This document shows, piece after piece, positions 33,091 through 42,472 of a stretch of 43,993 nt of DNA. Origin of the DNA: Achromobacter animicus (GTDB lineage Bacteria > Pseudomonadota > Gammaproteobacteria > Burkholderiales > Burkholderiaceae_B); contig NZ_CADIJM010000025.1 of assembly GCF_902859585.1 (NCBI RefSeq), positions 1-43,993 of the forward strand, read 5' to 3'. How positions within the stretch are numbered: the stretch's first letter is position 1; each line of letters begins with the position of its first letter. The notes below the pieces were generated by a model, which ran no database searches, was not told the origin of the DNA, and worked only from the letters and a program-made list of their open reading frames with translations. The translations under genes were made by a program, and so were the position numbers.

Positions 33091-33096
33091 CCCGCC

Positions 33097-34050
33097 ATGA
33101 CGAACCTGGACCAACGCGTTTTCGTCGCCGGCCACCGCGGGATGGTGGGCGCGGCGATCACCCGCGAACTGCACCGGCGCGGCTACGAGAACGTGCTGAC
33201 CCGCAGCCGCGCGGAACTGGACCTGGAAAACCAGAACCAGGTGCACCGCTTCTTTTCGACCACGCCGGTCGACGTGGTGTACCTGGCCGCCGCCAAGGTG
33301 GGCGGCATCCTGGCCAACCAGACGCATCCGGTGGATTTTCTGTACAAGAACCTGATGATCCAGTGCAACGTGATCCGCGCAGCGTATGCGGCCGGGGTGC
33401 GCAAGCTGCTGTTCCTGGGTTCGTCATGCATCTACCCGCGCGAGGCGCCGCAGCCCATCCGAGAGGACGCGCTGCTGACCGGTCCGCTGGAGTCCACCAA
33501 CGAACCGTACGCCATCGCCAAGATCGCCGGCCTGAAGCTGTGCGAGGCCTACCAGCGGGAGCACGGCGCGCGCTTCATCTGCGCCATGCCCACCAACCTG
33601 TATGGCCCGCACGACAACTACGACCTGCACAGCAGCCATGTGCTGCCGGCCCTGATCCGCAAGTTCCACGAGGGCCGCGAGGCCAACGCGGAAAGCGTGA
33701 CGATCTGGGGCACCGGGTCGCCGCTGCGCGAGTTCCTGTACGTGGACGACCTGGCGCAGGCCAGCGTCATGCTGATGGAGCATCCGGACGCCGAGGGCAT
33801 CTACAACATCGGCGCCGGCCAGGACATCTCCATCGCGGACCTGGCGCAGCTGGTGGCGCGCGTGATCGGCTACGAGGGCAAGATCGTCTACGACACCTCC
33901 AAGCCCGACGGCACGCCGCGCAAGCTGATGGACTCGTCGCGCGTGCAGGCGTTGGGCTGGCGGCCGGAGATCTCTCTGACGCATGGCATCACGCTGGCCT
34001 ACGGCCATTTCCTGCGCGAGCGCACGCAACAGGCGCTGCCGGTGGCCTGA
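33097..34050 (+). CDS. fcl: GDP-L-fucose synthase
   Basis: A 317-residue epimerase/reductase that converts GDP-4-keto-6-deoxymannose to GDP-L-fucose with NADPH. Landmarks: [18 protein letters not shown] (Rossmann loop), [28 protein letters not shown] with the active serine and cysteine, [18 protein letters not shown] with the Tyr/Lys pair, and [26 protein letters not shown]. All are typical of WcaG/Fcl, and the length matches (321 in E. coli). It is placed immediately after gmd in the same operon. A single fucosyltransferase among the four glycosyltransferases downstream is expected but cannot be picked out from sequence alone. Confidence 0.95.
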   Translation: MTNLDQRVFVAGHRGMVGAAITRELHRRGYENVLTRSRAELDLENQNQVHRFFSTTPVDVVYLAAAKVGGILANQTHPVDFLYKNLMIQCNVIRAAYAAGVRKLLFLGSSCIYPREAPQPIREDALLTGPLESTNEPYAIAKIAGLKLCEAYQREHGARFICAMPTNLYGPHDNYDLHSSHVLPALIRKFHEGREANAESVTIWGTGSPLREFLYVDDLAQASVMLMEHPDAEGIYNIGAGQDISIADLAQLVARVIGYEGKIVYDTSKPDGTPRKLMDSSRVQALGWRPEISLTHGITLAYGHFLRERTQQALPVA

Positions 34051-34082
34051 CGGCCGCGCCAGCATGACAGACAGGGTTACCG

Positions 34083-35399
34083 ATGCTTGGATTCGTGAAG
34101 AAACACATCGCCGGCAATGCCTCCTTCTGGGGGCTGGTGGAGTACGGCATCGGTCCCGTCGCGGCGCTGGTGGCGCTGCCGATCCTGTTCCGCCAGCTCG
34201 GCACGGTCGGCTTCGGCCAGTATTCGATGATCATCGCGCTGGCGGGCTTCGGCAACGCGGCCAACCTGGGCGCGGCGGTGACTGCGACCAAGCTGGTGTC
34301 CGAGAGCGCGCACGAACCCGGCGGCGCCTATCGCGCGGCCGGTGTCAGCATGTCGCTGATCGGCTGTGCGCTGGCCGTCGTGACCCTGGCTGCCGTGCTG
34401 CTGTGGGGCGTGGTGGGGTTGGGCTGGCCAGAAGCCACATTCGGCGGCGTGGCGGTGACGATGCTGGCCATGCCGGCGCTCGCCATCTATCTCACGCAGC
34501 AGTATGACCAGCTCTTTTCCGGTTGCCTGAAGGGGCGCGAGGACTTTCGCGCCACCGCGCTGTGCGAGGTCTTCAGCCGCACAGGCACGATGGCGCTCGC
34601 GTGCGCGGCCGCCTGGTACACCGCCTCGCCCACGTGGACGGGACTGGCGCAGGCGCTGGGCCTCCTGATCGCGGGCAGCGTCAAGATGCGCGTGTTCTCG
34701 CGCGCCTACGACCGCTACATCGTGCGGCCCGTGCGCGATCGCGGCGCCATGATGGCCGCCTTCCGGTTCTCGCGCTGGTCGTGGCTGAACAGCCTGAGCG
34801 CGCTGGCCTTCGGCTCGGTCGACCGCGTGCTGGTCGGCAGCCTGATGGGACCGGCGGCGCTGGCGATCTATACCGTGGGCGTGCAAGTGGGCCAGATCAT
34901 CCACACCGCGTCCGTCGCCATCTTCCAGAAGGCCATGCCGCGCGTGACCCGCCTGTCGGTCTCGCCGCCCTACCCGGGCGCGGCCGAACGCGAGATCCGC
35001 CGCATGATGCTGTGGAACCTGGCGCTGTCGGCCGGGGCCACGCTGGCCGTGCTGGCGGTCAGCCGGCCGCTCTTGAACGTGCTGCTGGGCGACAACGTCG
35101 CCGGCGGCCATCTGGGCACATTCCAATTGCTGATCGTGGCGTCGGGCCTCTTGTCCCTCAACGCTGCGGCGCATTTCTCCCTGCTGGGGCTCGGCAATTC
35201 CCGCGCCGTCGCGATCCTGAACGGATTGGGCGGCCTGGCAATGCTGTGCGTCATGGCGGGACTGGTTCACGTGGCGGGGGAACACGCCGCAGCCTGGGGC
35301 CGCATGGCCTACGCGGCGATCACGCTGGCCGGCGTGGCCCTCGCCATCCGTCAATCCCGCCCCGAGTTTCCGGGCGCCATGCCTGCGGCCACCCGATAA
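34083..35399 (+). CDS. wzx: Polysaccharide repeat-unit flippase (Wzx-like)
   Basis: A 438-residue multi-pass membrane protein with about twelve predicted helices, of the polysaccharide biosynthesis/MATE-like export superfamily. It would flip the lipid-linked repeat unit from the cytoplasmic to the periplasmic side. Visible features are the N-terminal [45 protein letters not shown], the mid-chain [45 protein letters not shown], and long hydrophobic stretches throughout. Wzx proteins diverge strongly, so the assignment rests on topology, the family-like first helix and position between fcl and glycosyltransferases in a Wzy-type operon. Confidence 0.85.
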   Translation: MLGFVKKHIAGNASFWGLVEYGIGPVAALVALPILFRQLGTVGFGQYSMIIALAGFGNAANLGAAVTATKLVSESAHEPGGAYRAAGVSMSLIGCALAVVTLAAVLLWGVVGLGWPEATFGGVAVTMLAMPALAIYLTQQYDQLFSGCLKGREDFRATALCEVFSRTGTMALACAAAWYTASPTWTGLAQALGLLIAGSVKMRVFSRAYDRYIVRPVRDRGAMMAAFRFSRWSWLNSLSALAFGSVDRVLVGSLMGPAALAIYTVGVQVGQIIHTASVAIFQKAMPRVTRLSVSPPYPGAAEREIRRMMLWNLALSAGATLAVLAVSRPLLNVLLGDNVAGGHLGTFQLLIVASGLLSLNAAAHFSLLGLGNSRAVAILNGLGGLAMLCVMAGLVHVAGEHAAAWGRMAYAAITLAGVALAIRQSRPEFPGAMPAATR

Positions 35400-35419
35400 C
35401 CAACATGCTGAGGTCTTAC

Positions 35420-36322
35420 ATGCGCAAGCGCCACAACGAGTATTCACGCCAGCTCATCGACTTCGTCCGCGAGCTCCGTCCGCCAGCGCCCATCGCCAGC
35501 GGCCTGCTGCCCAAGGTGACGATCGTGACGCCCTCGTTCAACCAGGCCAAGTTCCTGGAGCGCACCATCCTGTCCGTGCTGAACCAGGGGTATCCGCGGC
35601 TGGAATACATCATCATCGACGGCGGCTCCACGGATGGCAGCGTGGACATTATCAAGAAGTACGAGCGCTACCTGTCCTACTGGGAAAGCACACCGGACCG
35701 CGGCCAGTCGCACGCGATCAACAAGGGCTTCGAACGCGCCACGGGCGATTATGTCGGTTGGCAGAACTCGGATGACCTGTATTTCCCGGGCGCGCTGCGC
35801 AAGCTGGGCACGGCCGCCGCCAAGGGCCGCGCGCCGATCGTCAGCGGCAACCTGTTCGTGGCGGATGCCAACAACCACATCTTCCGCAAGATCCACTACA
35901 CGCCCGTCAACCGCGGCACGCTGACGGTGGTGAAGGCGTCGATCCCGAACCAGTCGGCCATCTTCCGCCGCGACCTGCTGCGCAAGTACGGCCTGCTGCA
36001 GGAAAGCATGCGTTACTGCATGGACCTGGAATTGTGGAGCCGGCTGCTGCGCGAAGGCAAGAACCTGATCGTGCCGGACGCGCTGGGCGTCTACACCGCC
36101 CACGACGAGACCAAGACGGCACTGATGCAGGACGTGCTGCTGGAAGAGCGCGAACAGATCGTCAGCCGCATCCGGCGTACCGAACCGGGTCTGGGCAAGC
36201 TGTTCGAACTGTCCTGCCGCGCCTCGAAAGTCGCCGCGCACGCACGCCAGGGCGATCTGACGTATCTGCTGGAGAAGCTGACCACCAAGATCTTCGGACG
36301 CGACGATTGGGCCGCGCACTAG
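35420..36322 (+). CDS. Family 2 glycosyltransferase
   Basis: A 300-residue GT-A-fold glycosyltransferase of family GT2. The nucleotide-sugar site is clear: [49 protein letters not shown], followed by [29 protein letters not shown], in which the NSDD replaces the usual DxD. The subgroup resembles glycosyltransferases of Wzy-type clusters. It acts on the cytoplasmic face, adding one sugar to the undecaprenyl-linked unit. Donor and linkage are not predictable. ATG 35420 has GAGG six bases upstream, while ATG 35405 (five residues longer) has none; hence the shorter start. Confidence 0.88.
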   Translation: MRKRHNEYSRQLIDFVRELRPPAPIASGLLPKVTIVTPSFNQAKFLERTILSVLNQGYPRLEYIIIDGGSTDGSVDIIKKYERYLSYWESTPDRGQSHAINKGFERATGDYVGWQNSDDLYFPGALRKLGTAAAKGRAPIVSGNLFVADANNHIFRKIHYTPVNRGTLTVVKASIPNQSAIFRRDLLRKYGLLQESMRYCMDLELWSRLLREGKNLIVPDALGVYTAHDETKTALMQDVLLEEREQIVSRIRRTEPGLGKLFELSCRASKVAAHARQGDLTYLLEKLTTKIFGRDDWAAH

Positions 36323-36350
36323 GCCGGACCGACACTGATACGGAACTGCA

Positions 36351-37643
36351 ATGACTACGCGCCGGCTTTCCACCCTGCACCTCCTGGGCCTGTTCGTCTT
36401 CACCGCGCTGGCGCTGAACGACGACAGGTTCGTCATCGGGGTGGGGAGCTTCAAGCTCTCGCCCTTCGACCTGCTGTTCGTGGCCATGCTGGGCGTCAAG
36501 GCGCTCCGGCTGGCCGACCCGGGTGCGTACGCGTTCCCGCGCGGCGCGCTGGGGGTGCTGCTGGGCATCCAGGCGATCTCGGTGATCTATCTGCTGGTGG
36601 TGTCGAGCCATCACCCCGGCATCGAGACCGGCGACGTCGCGCGCGACCTGCGCATCGTCTTCTACTTCCTTTGCACGCCGTTCCTTTGCTACAAGGACAT
36701 CGACAGTCCGCACGCCTATGCGATCCTGCAGAAGTACATCGTTGCGGCGAGCCTGGCGGTTGCCACGTTGATGCTGGTGGAACAGGCGGCCGGCTTCAGC
36801 GTCGCCAATCCCCTGCGCAACGTGCGGCTGGGCGTGTGGGCGATCCCGATGGGCGTGGTGTCACTGCTGTACTTCCGTCGCACGCTGAACGTATCGGGCC
36901 CCAAGGCCTACATGTTGACGCTGTACATGGTGATGGCGCTGGTGTTCTCGCTGAACCGCAGCCAGTACCTCCAGCTGGCGATCTCCGTCATCATCGCCGT
37001 GCTGCTGGCCGGCAGCGCCGACATCCGGCGCCGCGCCGTGATGATCTTCGCGCCCGCGGCCGTGGCCGGGGTGCTGATCTTCGGCGCCATCGGCTATCTG
37101 GACGTGCTGACCGATCGGATCTTCAGCGTCGAGCGCCTGGACGAAGACTCCAGCTACGGCGCGCGCGTCCAGGAGATGGAGGGCCAGATGCAGTTCTTCG
37201 CGGAAAGCCCCGTGTTCGGCAAGGGCGCGGGCTTTCGCAGCTGGGTGATGGGCGAAAACGGCTTCGAGCTGAGCACGTTCGCGCACAACTCATGGGCCTT
37301 CTACCTGATGAAGTTCGGCGTGGTCGGCACGATCATGATCATGTTGCCGCCACTATTGATCCTGCTGTTCTCGCTCTTTCGGCGCTACGCCCATCCCGGG
37401 CTGGAGATGCACCGGCGATATCTGCTCGCCACCGCGCCCATCTACATCTTCATCGACTCGATGTCCGGCGGTCTGGCCTATGCGCCCAAGACCGCGTTTA
37501 CCGGCTTCCTGCTGTGCTATTGCCTGTCGCTGATGCGCAATGCACAGATCATGCCCGTGCCTCGCCAAGAATCTCCCGCTCCCAGCCCTCGCCCGGATAT
37601 CGTGCGCCGGGCGCCACCCACGCGAGTAATACCCCATGTCTGA
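36351..37643 (+). CDS. wzy: O-antigen-polymerase-like membrane protein (Wzy candidate)
   Basis: A 430-residue integral membrane protein with about ten to eleven helices and a larger periplasmic loop around residues 255-310 (IFSVERLDEDSSYGARVQEMEGQMQFFAESPVFGKGAGFRS). This loop, with its SYGARVQ and FGKGAG elements, resembles the O-antigen ligase/polymerase (Wzy/WaaL) domain. In this operon it is the only such protein, so it most likely polymerises repeat units at the periplasmic face. The C-terminal 35 residues are Pro/Arg-rich and cytoplasmic. Its end overlaps the next glycosyltransferase by eight bases. A WaaL ligase is the alternative but fits the context less well. Confidence 0.8.
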   Translation: MTTRRLSTLHLLGLFVFTALALNDDRFVIGVGSFKLSPFDLLFVAMLGVKALRLADPGAYAFPRGALGVLLGIQAISVIYLLVVSSHHPGIETGDVARDLRIVFYFLCTPFLCYKDIDSPHAYAILQKYIVAASLAVATLMLVEQAAGFSVANPLRNVRLGVWAIPMGVVSLLYFRRTLNVSGPKAYMLTLYMVMALVFSLNRSQYLQLAISVIIAVLLAGSADIRRRAVMIFAPAAVAGVLIFGAIGYLDVLTDRIFSVERLDEDSSYGARVQEMEGQMQFFAESPVFGKGAGFRSWVMGENGFELSTFAHNSWAFYLMKFGVVGTIMIMLPPLLILLFSLFRRYAHPGLEMHRRYLLATAPIYIFIDSMSGGLAYAPKTAFTGFLLCYCLSLMRNAQIMPVPRQESPAPSPRPDIVRRAPPTRVIPHV

Positions 37644-38766
37644 TGTCTTGTTTGTCGCACCGGACTTGCATGGCGGCGTCGGAAGATGCGTCGCCTTCAT
37701 TGTGGATGCGTTGCCCGAACAGGGGGTGGACTCCGCCCTGTTCCTGCTGCGTTCGCGCAATCGCGAGTATCCCATCGCCAATCCCAAGGTCACCCGCGCA
37801 TTTCCGATCATCGAGTCCCCAACCAAGCTGCGGCTGGCGCTGCCCGTGGCGTTCTTCAAGCTGCTGCAGCACATCCGCCGCGAAAAGCCCGCCATCGTCT
37901 GCTCGCACGGTCTGTTGTGCAACATGCTGGTCGTGCTGGCCAGAAAGATCCTGCGCGGCAACTTCCGAACCGTGGCCTTCGAGCACAGCAGCCCGGCCAT
38001 CCACTACGGCGCATCGAAAATGCGCCGTCTGAAGTGCTGGCTGGTCAGCCAGACTTACCGGCGCCATGACGCCGTGGTGGGCGTGTCGCGCGGCGTGAAG
38101 GAAGACCTGGTCAGCATGTTCCCGCCGCTGCGCGGCAAGGTCCACACCATCTACAACGGCGTGCCGCTGGACAACGTGCGCCGGCAAGGCGCGCAACCCA
38201 GGCTGAACGACGGTGGCGAGTCGCCCTACCACGTCGTGGCCGTGGGCCGGCTCGAGGCGGTGAAGGACTATGCCACCTTGATCGACGCAGCCGCGCTGCT
38301 GGACGACCCGCGTATCGCATTCACGATCCTGGGCGAAGGCTCCGAGCACGCCGCCCTGCAAAAGCGCATCGACGACAGGCCATCGCGCACGCAGGTCACG
38401 TTGGCGGGCCATATCGACAACCCCTTTCCGGTCATCGCCGGCGCCGGCGCCTTTGCGCTCACCTCCGTGCGCGAGAGCTTCGGCAACGTGCTGGTGGAGG
38501 CCCTGTGCCTGGGCGTGCCCGTGATCTCCACGGACTGCCCGCATGGTCCGGCCGAGATCCTGGACGCCGGCCGCTACGGGCTGCTGGTGCCGGTTGGCGA
38601 CGCCGAGGCGCTGGCCGAGGCGGTGCGGCGCCTGGCCTACGACGGCGAGATGCGCGAGAAGCTGGCGGCCCAGGGCCCCGAGCGCGCGGACGCCTTTTCC
38701 CTTGAGCGGCACTGCCGCAACGTCATCGATCTCTTCCGCCCGCTCATGCAGCGCGGAACGCCCTGA
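37636..38766 (+). CDS. Family 4 glycosyltransferase
   Basis: A 376-residue GT-B-fold retaining glycosyltransferase. The N-terminal domain opens with VLFVAPDLHGGVGRCVAFIVDALPEQGV (acceptor side); a mid-chain GVSRGVKEDLVSMFP and IYNGVPLDNV precede the donor domain HVVAVGRLEAVKDYATLIDAAALL. The E-x7-E motif is in ESFGNVLVEALCLGVPVISTDCPHGPAEIL. This is the standard GT4 pattern (WcaL, PimB, RfaG-like). It overlaps the polymerase gene by eight bases and is translationally coupled. Sugar specificity cannot be predicted from sequence. Confidence 0.9.
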   Translation: MSDVLFVAPDLHGGVGRCVAFIVDALPEQGVDSALFLLRSRNREYPIANPKVTRAFPIIESPTKLRLALPVAFFKLLQHIRREKPAIVCSHGLLCNMLVVLARKILRGNFRTVAFEHSSPAIHYGASKMRRLKCWLVSQTYRRHDAVVGVSRGVKEDLVSMFPPLRGKVHTIYNGVPLDNVRRQGAQPRLNDGGESPYHVVAVGRLEAVKDYATLIDAAALLDDPRIAFTILGEGSEHAALQKRIDDRPSRTQVTLAGHIDNPFPVIAGAGAFALTSVRESFGNVLVEALCLGVPVISTDCPHGPAEILDAGRYGLLVPVGDAEALAEAVRRLAYDGEMREKLAAQGPERADAFSLERHCRNVIDLFRPLMQRGTP

Positions 38767-38779
38767 ACAGGACAGCATC

Positions 38780-39667
38780 ATGCAGAAGATACCGGTATCC
38801 GTCGTGGTGATGACGAAGAACGAGGAACGCAACATCGCGAAGTGCCTGAAGGGGCTGGTGGAGTTCGACGAGGTCTTCGTCGTCGACTCCAACAGCACGG
38901 ACGCGACCTGCGCGATCGCCACGGCGATGGGCGCGCACGTCTCGAACTTCAATTGGGACGGCAAGTATCCGAAGAAAAAGCAGTGGTGCCTGGAGCAGCT
39001 TCCTTTTTCGCACCCCGTCGTCCTGTATGTCGACGCCGACGAAGAAATGACGCCAAGCCTCGCCGCCGAGATACGCGAGGTGCTGCCGCGCTTTGCGGCC
39101 GGCGCGGGCGGCGCCTTTGTGCCGTTCGACTACGTGTTCTGCGGCAAGAAGCTCGAACACGGCCATCGCGTCTACAAGCTGGCGCTGCTGGCGCGCGACC
39201 GCTCGCGCTTCCTGGACTACGACGACCTGGACGTCGCCAACATGTGGGAGGTCGAGGGCCACTACCAGCCGCAGGTCCAGGGCGAAACGTTCGCGCTGCG
39301 CCAGCGCATGGTGCACAACGACCACGATTCGCTCTATCACTACTTCGACAAGCACAACCGCTATTCGGACTGGGAAGCGAACCTGCGCACCAAGGGCCTG
39401 ATGAACGACCCGCGCGAAGCCAATGTGGGCGGACGCGGGCTGCTCAAGAAAATCTTCCAGGCCATGCCGTTCAAGGCGCCCATCTCGTTTCTGCATTCCT
39501 ACGTCTTCAAGCTGGGCTTCCTGGACGGCAAGGCGGGCTATGACTACGCCGTCGCACGCGCCATGTACTACTGGCAGATCCGCATCAAGACCGAAGAAAT
39601 CCTGAAGGCGCGCCGGGCCAGCGAGGCCGCGTCGCAGCGCGATGCCGTTGCGGGAGCGGCCAAATGA
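38780..39667 (+). CDS. Family 2 glycosyltransferase, WaaE/KdtX-like
   Basis: A 295-residue glycosyltransferase. PVSVVVMTKNEERNIAKCLKGLVEFDEVFVVDSNSTDATCAIATAMGA and the metal-binding VLYVDADEEMTP are characteristic of the WaaE/KdtX branch of GT2, whose known members add glucose to LPS core heptose. Here it lies inside an exopolysaccharide operon, so it more likely adds a sugar to the repeat unit. The C-terminal part carries HNDHDSLYHYFDKHNRYSDWEANLR, also typical of this branch, and a final hydrophobic-amphipathic stretch that may touch the membrane. ATG 38780 has AGGA seven bases ahead. Its stop overlaps the next start (ATGA). Confidence 0.9.
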   Translation: MQKIPVSVVVMTKNEERNIAKCLKGLVEFDEVFVVDSNSTDATCAIATAMGAHVSNFNWDGKYPKKKQWCLEQLPFSHPVVLYVDADEEMTPSLAAEIREVLPRFAAGAGGAFVPFDYVFCGKKLEHGHRVYKLALLARDRSRFLDYDDLDVANMWEVEGHYQPQVQGETFALRQRMVHNDHDSLYHYFDKHNRYSDWEANLRTKGLMNDPREANVGGRGLLKKIFQAMPFKAPISFLHSYVFKLGFLDGKAGYDYAVARAMYYWQIRIKTEEILKARRASEAASQRDAVAGAAK

Positions 39668-40224
39668 GCACCTTGCAACGCCTGGACCAGTTCGCGCTGG
39701 CGCCGGGTCAGCGCGGGCGTTCGGCGCTGACCGTGCAGTTGTGGTGGATGGTGCAAGGCACGCTCTTTCGCTGGTCGCCGCAGGTGGCCTACGGCTTTCG
39801 CCGCTGGCTGCTGCGGTGCTTCGGGGCGCGCGTGGGCCACAAGGTGCTGATCCGGCCCACGGCCACGGTCACCTACCCCTGGAAGGTCGAGATCGGCGAT
39901 TACGCCTGGATCGGCGACGACGCGGTGATCTACAGCCTGGGTCCGATTCACATCGGCGCGCACGCCGTGGTGTCCCAGCGCAGCTATCTGTGCGCGGCGG
40001 ACCACGACGCCGGCCGGCCCGACTTCCCGCTGCGTGAACGCGCCGTGCGCGTCGAAGACGGCGCGTGGGTGGCGACCGACGTGTTCGTCGGACCGGGCGT
40101 GACGATCGCGCGCGAGGCGGTCATCGGCGCACGCAGCTCGGTGTTCCGCAACATGCCGGCCGCAATGGTCTGCCACGGCAACCCGTGCCGACCCATCCGG
40201 CCCCGCACCGCCACGCCAACATGA
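39664..40224 (+). CDS. wcaF: Colanic-acid-type acetyltransferase (WcaF-like)
   Basis: A 186-residue hexapeptide-repeat acyltransferase. The N-terminus (LWWMVQGTLFRWSPQVAYGFRRWLLRCFGARVG) matches the WcaF-type acetyltransferases, and the left-handed helix follows: VGHKVLIRPTATVTYPWKVEIGDYAWIGDDAVIYSLGPIHIGAHAVVSQRSYLC. The likely catalytic histidine is in AADHDAG. It would put an O-acetyl group on a sugar of the repeat unit with acetyl-CoA; the target hydroxyl is unknown. Both ends overlap neighbouring genes by four bases (ATGA), showing tight translational coupling with the glycosyltransferases. Confidence 0.9.
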   Translation: MSTLQRLDQFALAPGQRGRSALTVQLWWMVQGTLFRWSPQVAYGFRRWLLRCFGARVGHKVLIRPTATVTYPWKVEIGDYAWIGDDAVIYSLGPIHIGAHAVVSQRSYLCAADHDAGRPDFPLRERAVRVEDGAWVATDVFVGPGVTIAREAVIGARSSVFRNMPAAMVCHGNPCRPIRPRTATPT

Positions 40225-41492
40225 AAATACTCATCTATGGCATCAACTACGCGCCCGAACTGACCGGCACCGGCAAGTACACCGCCGAACTGGCCGAATG
40301 GCTGGCCGCGCACGGGCACGAAGTCAGTGTGGTCACCGCCCCGCCCTACTACCCGCAATGGAAGGTGCACGAGGGCTACCGCGGCTCGCGCTATGCCAAG
40401 GAAACGCGCCGCGGCGTGACCGTGCGACGCGCGCCCTTGTGGGTGCCCGAAAGACCTGGCGGCGCCAAGCGCCTGGTGCACCTGGCAAGCTTCGCGCTGT
40501 CCAGCCTGCCGTCGCTGCTGCGCGCCGCAATGCGCCGCCCGGACATCATCCTGGTCGTCGAACCCGCCCTCTTCTGCGCCCCGGCCGCATGGCTGACCGC
40601 GCGCCTGACCGGCGCGCGCGCCTGGCTGCACATCCAGGACTTCGAGGTCGACGCGGCGTTTGAACTGGGGCTGCTGAAGGGCGGCGCCTTGCGATCGATG
40701 GTCAAGCGCGCCGAGCGCTGGTTGATGCGCCGGTTTGACCGCGTGTCGACGATTTCAAACCGGATGCTGGATCTGGCGCTTTCAAAAGGCATCGATCCCG
40801 CCCGTGCGGTGCTGCTGCCCAACTGGATCGATGTCAACGCCATCACGCCGCTGGCCGAAGGCGGCGATTACCGTGCGCAGCTCGGCATTCCGGATAACGC
40901 CATCGTTGCGTTGTATTCGGGGAACATGGGCGGCAAGCAGGGTCTGCAGATTCTGGCGGACGTGGCGCGGCGTCTCAACCGCGAGGACCGCCTGTGGTTT
41001 TTGTTCTGCGGCCAGGGCCCGGAACGCGCGGCACTGGAGGAAAAATGCCGCGGCCTGACGCGCGTCATCTTTCTGGATCTGCAGCCTGCGGAACGCTTGG
41101 GCGCGCTGCTGGGCACTGCGGATATCCACCTCCTGCCCCAACGCGCCGGCGCCGCCGACCTGGTGATGCCTTCAAAACTGACCGGCATGCTGGCCAGCGG
41201 CCGCCCGGTGGTCTGCGGCGCGGCGCGCGGTACGGAGCTTGCTAATGTCGTGTCGCGCTGCGGGCTGCTGACACCGCCCGAGGATGCCGTGGCGATGGCC
41301 GAGGCGGTGCGCAAGCTCAGCTATAACGCACAAATCCGTGAAACTTTGGGCGCGGCGGCACGGCAGTACGCGATGGCGCATCTGCATGTGGACGCGGTGC
41401 TAGGTGCGGCGGAGCGAGAGTTTATGGCGATTGCGAAGCGCAAGGGCCGCGGAGCGCCGGCGGGAACGCGGGCGAGTGAGGGGGATGTTTGA
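40221..41492 (+). CDS. wcaI: Colanic-acid-type glycosyltransferase (WcaI-like)
   Basis: A 423-residue GT-B glycosyltransferase of the WcaI family. It begins MKILIYGINYAPELTGTGKYTAELAEWLAAHGHEV, followed by VTAPPYYPQWKVHEGYRG, a family hallmark, and VRRAPLWVP. The donor domain carries IVALYSGNMGGKQGLQIL and DIHLLPQRAGAADLVMPSKLTGMLASGRPVV. E. coli WcaI (407) is a proposed fucosyltransferase of colanic acid; this suggests, but does not show, the same role here, in keeping with gmd and fcl in the operon. The last 18 residues (KRKGRGAPAGTRASEGDV) extend past the family end. It is the last gene of the plus arm; the 83 bases to the convergent gene hold no clear terminator. Confidence 0.9.
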   Translation: MKILIYGINYAPELTGTGKYTAELAEWLAAHGHEVSVVTAPPYYPQWKVHEGYRGSRYAKETRRGVTVRRAPLWVPERPGGAKRLVHLASFALSSLPSLLRAAMRRPDIILVVEPALFCAPAAWLTARLTGARAWLHIQDFEVDAAFELGLLKGGALRSMVKRAERWLMRRFDRVSTISNRMLDLALSKGIDPARAVLLPNWIDVNAITPLAEGGDYRAQLGIPDNAIVALYSGNMGGKQGLQILADVARRLNREDRLWFLFCGQGPERAALEEKCRGLTRVIFLDLQPAERLGALLGTADIHLLPQRAGAADLVMPSKLTGMLASGRPVVCGAARGTELANVVSRCGLLTPPEDAVAMAEAVRKLSYNAQIRETLGAAARQYAMAHLHVDAVLGAAEREFMAIAKRKGRGAPAGTRASEGDV

Positions 41493-41575
41493 AGGGCGGC
41501 GTGTTCTGGACTTGGCGCATGCCTTGGCGGACAAGGGACACCACGGACAGCGTCGCCTTGCCCCGCCGTTCTTGT

Positions 41576-42472
41576 TTAGCCTGAAGCAAAGCCACAATGT
41601 CGATTGTTCTCTTCCGGAAATTGAATCTCCGGGTATAGGAGAACGATCAATTGCGGCAAGGCCATGGACGGCATGAACACGAGCAGAATCGCCAAATCAA
41701 CCCAGATCGTCAGCGGCAACCACAGCCGCCCCTTCTTTGTGGTGAGAGACCTGACGATCCAACGGCCACCGTAGCGCATCAATACATCACGCGGACTTTG
41801 GGGGAGTGTGATGATTTTGGGTGGGGGCAAGTCTTCGATCTGGGCCATAAACCGATGAAGCCAAGCCCAGATATGGTCTGCCCAAATCTCGCCGTTATAC
41901 ATCACCGGTATCTTGACCAACTGAGGCTCCGGCAGGTTGCAGGTATAACCGACAAGGTAGAGATAAGGTTGTGCTCTACCTGTTGTCCAATCAATGCCTT
42001 GCAACCGATCCCAGTCCAGTTCCCATATGGTGTCCGAGCTTTCTTCGGGATACGGGACGTAATAGACGCGGCGGGATCGGCGGTCGAAACGGACTTTCGA
42101 ACAGCGATACCTGTAACGCGGCAACAAGATGCGAGAAAGGAAGAACCCAAGAAGTCCTATGACAGGAAGGCCTAGAATAGGCACCCAAACCACTCCAAAC
42201 CAGTTGTCGACACCTACGATCACTGCGATGAGAAATACAAGAAGCCCAAAGAAAGTGAAGGCTCGAAGGCCAAATCCCTCTAGTTCGGTTTGCAGCGTAT
42301 CAGAAACAACTTCAATGCAATCATCATTGAACCGGACCGCTTGAATAGCAGGAGTCTCGTATGAGCCGGGGGCCGTAGGCAATAACGTGCTTGCAAAGCG
42401 AAAGAGCCGCCAGTTGTTTTGAATCTCCATAAACGATGGCCGCGCCTGCCTATGCCGCTTAGTAGTTCGCAT
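41576..42472 (-). CDS. DUF6708-like multi-pass membrane protein, probable immunity protein
   Basis: A 298-residue protein with hydrophobic helices at about 71-89 and 92-116, a soluble middle (YRYRCSKVRFDRRSRRVYYV, WELDWDRLQGIDW, PPPKIITLPQSPRDVLMRYGG) and two further hydrophobic stretches at about 250-283. The RFDRRSRRVY...LDWD..L pattern is that of DUF6708 proteins, which I recall as frequent neighbours of type VI effector genes. ATG 42472 shares one base with the stop of the upstream effector-like gene (TAATG), with GGGAG eight bases ahead, so the two are translationally coupled. A membrane immunity protein would fit a pore-forming partner, as TsiV2 does for VasX. Function is inferred from context only. 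Base composition is visibly richer in A/T than the polysaccharide locus. Confidence 0.7.
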   Translation of the reverse strand: MRTTKRHRQARPSFMEIQNNWRLFRFASTLLPTAPGSYETPAIQAVRFNDDCIEVVSDTLQTELEGFGLRAFTFFGLLVFLIAVIVGVDNWFGVVWVPILGLPVIGLLGFFLSRILLPRYRYRCSKVRFDRRSRRVYYVPYPEESSDTIWELDWDRLQGIDWTTGRAQPYLYLVGYTCNLPEPQLVKIPVMYNGEIWADHIWAWLHRFMAQIEDLPPPKIITLPQSPRDVLMRYGGRWIVRSLTTKKGRLWLPLTIWVDLAILLVFMPSMALPQLIVLLYPEIQFPEENNRHCGFASG

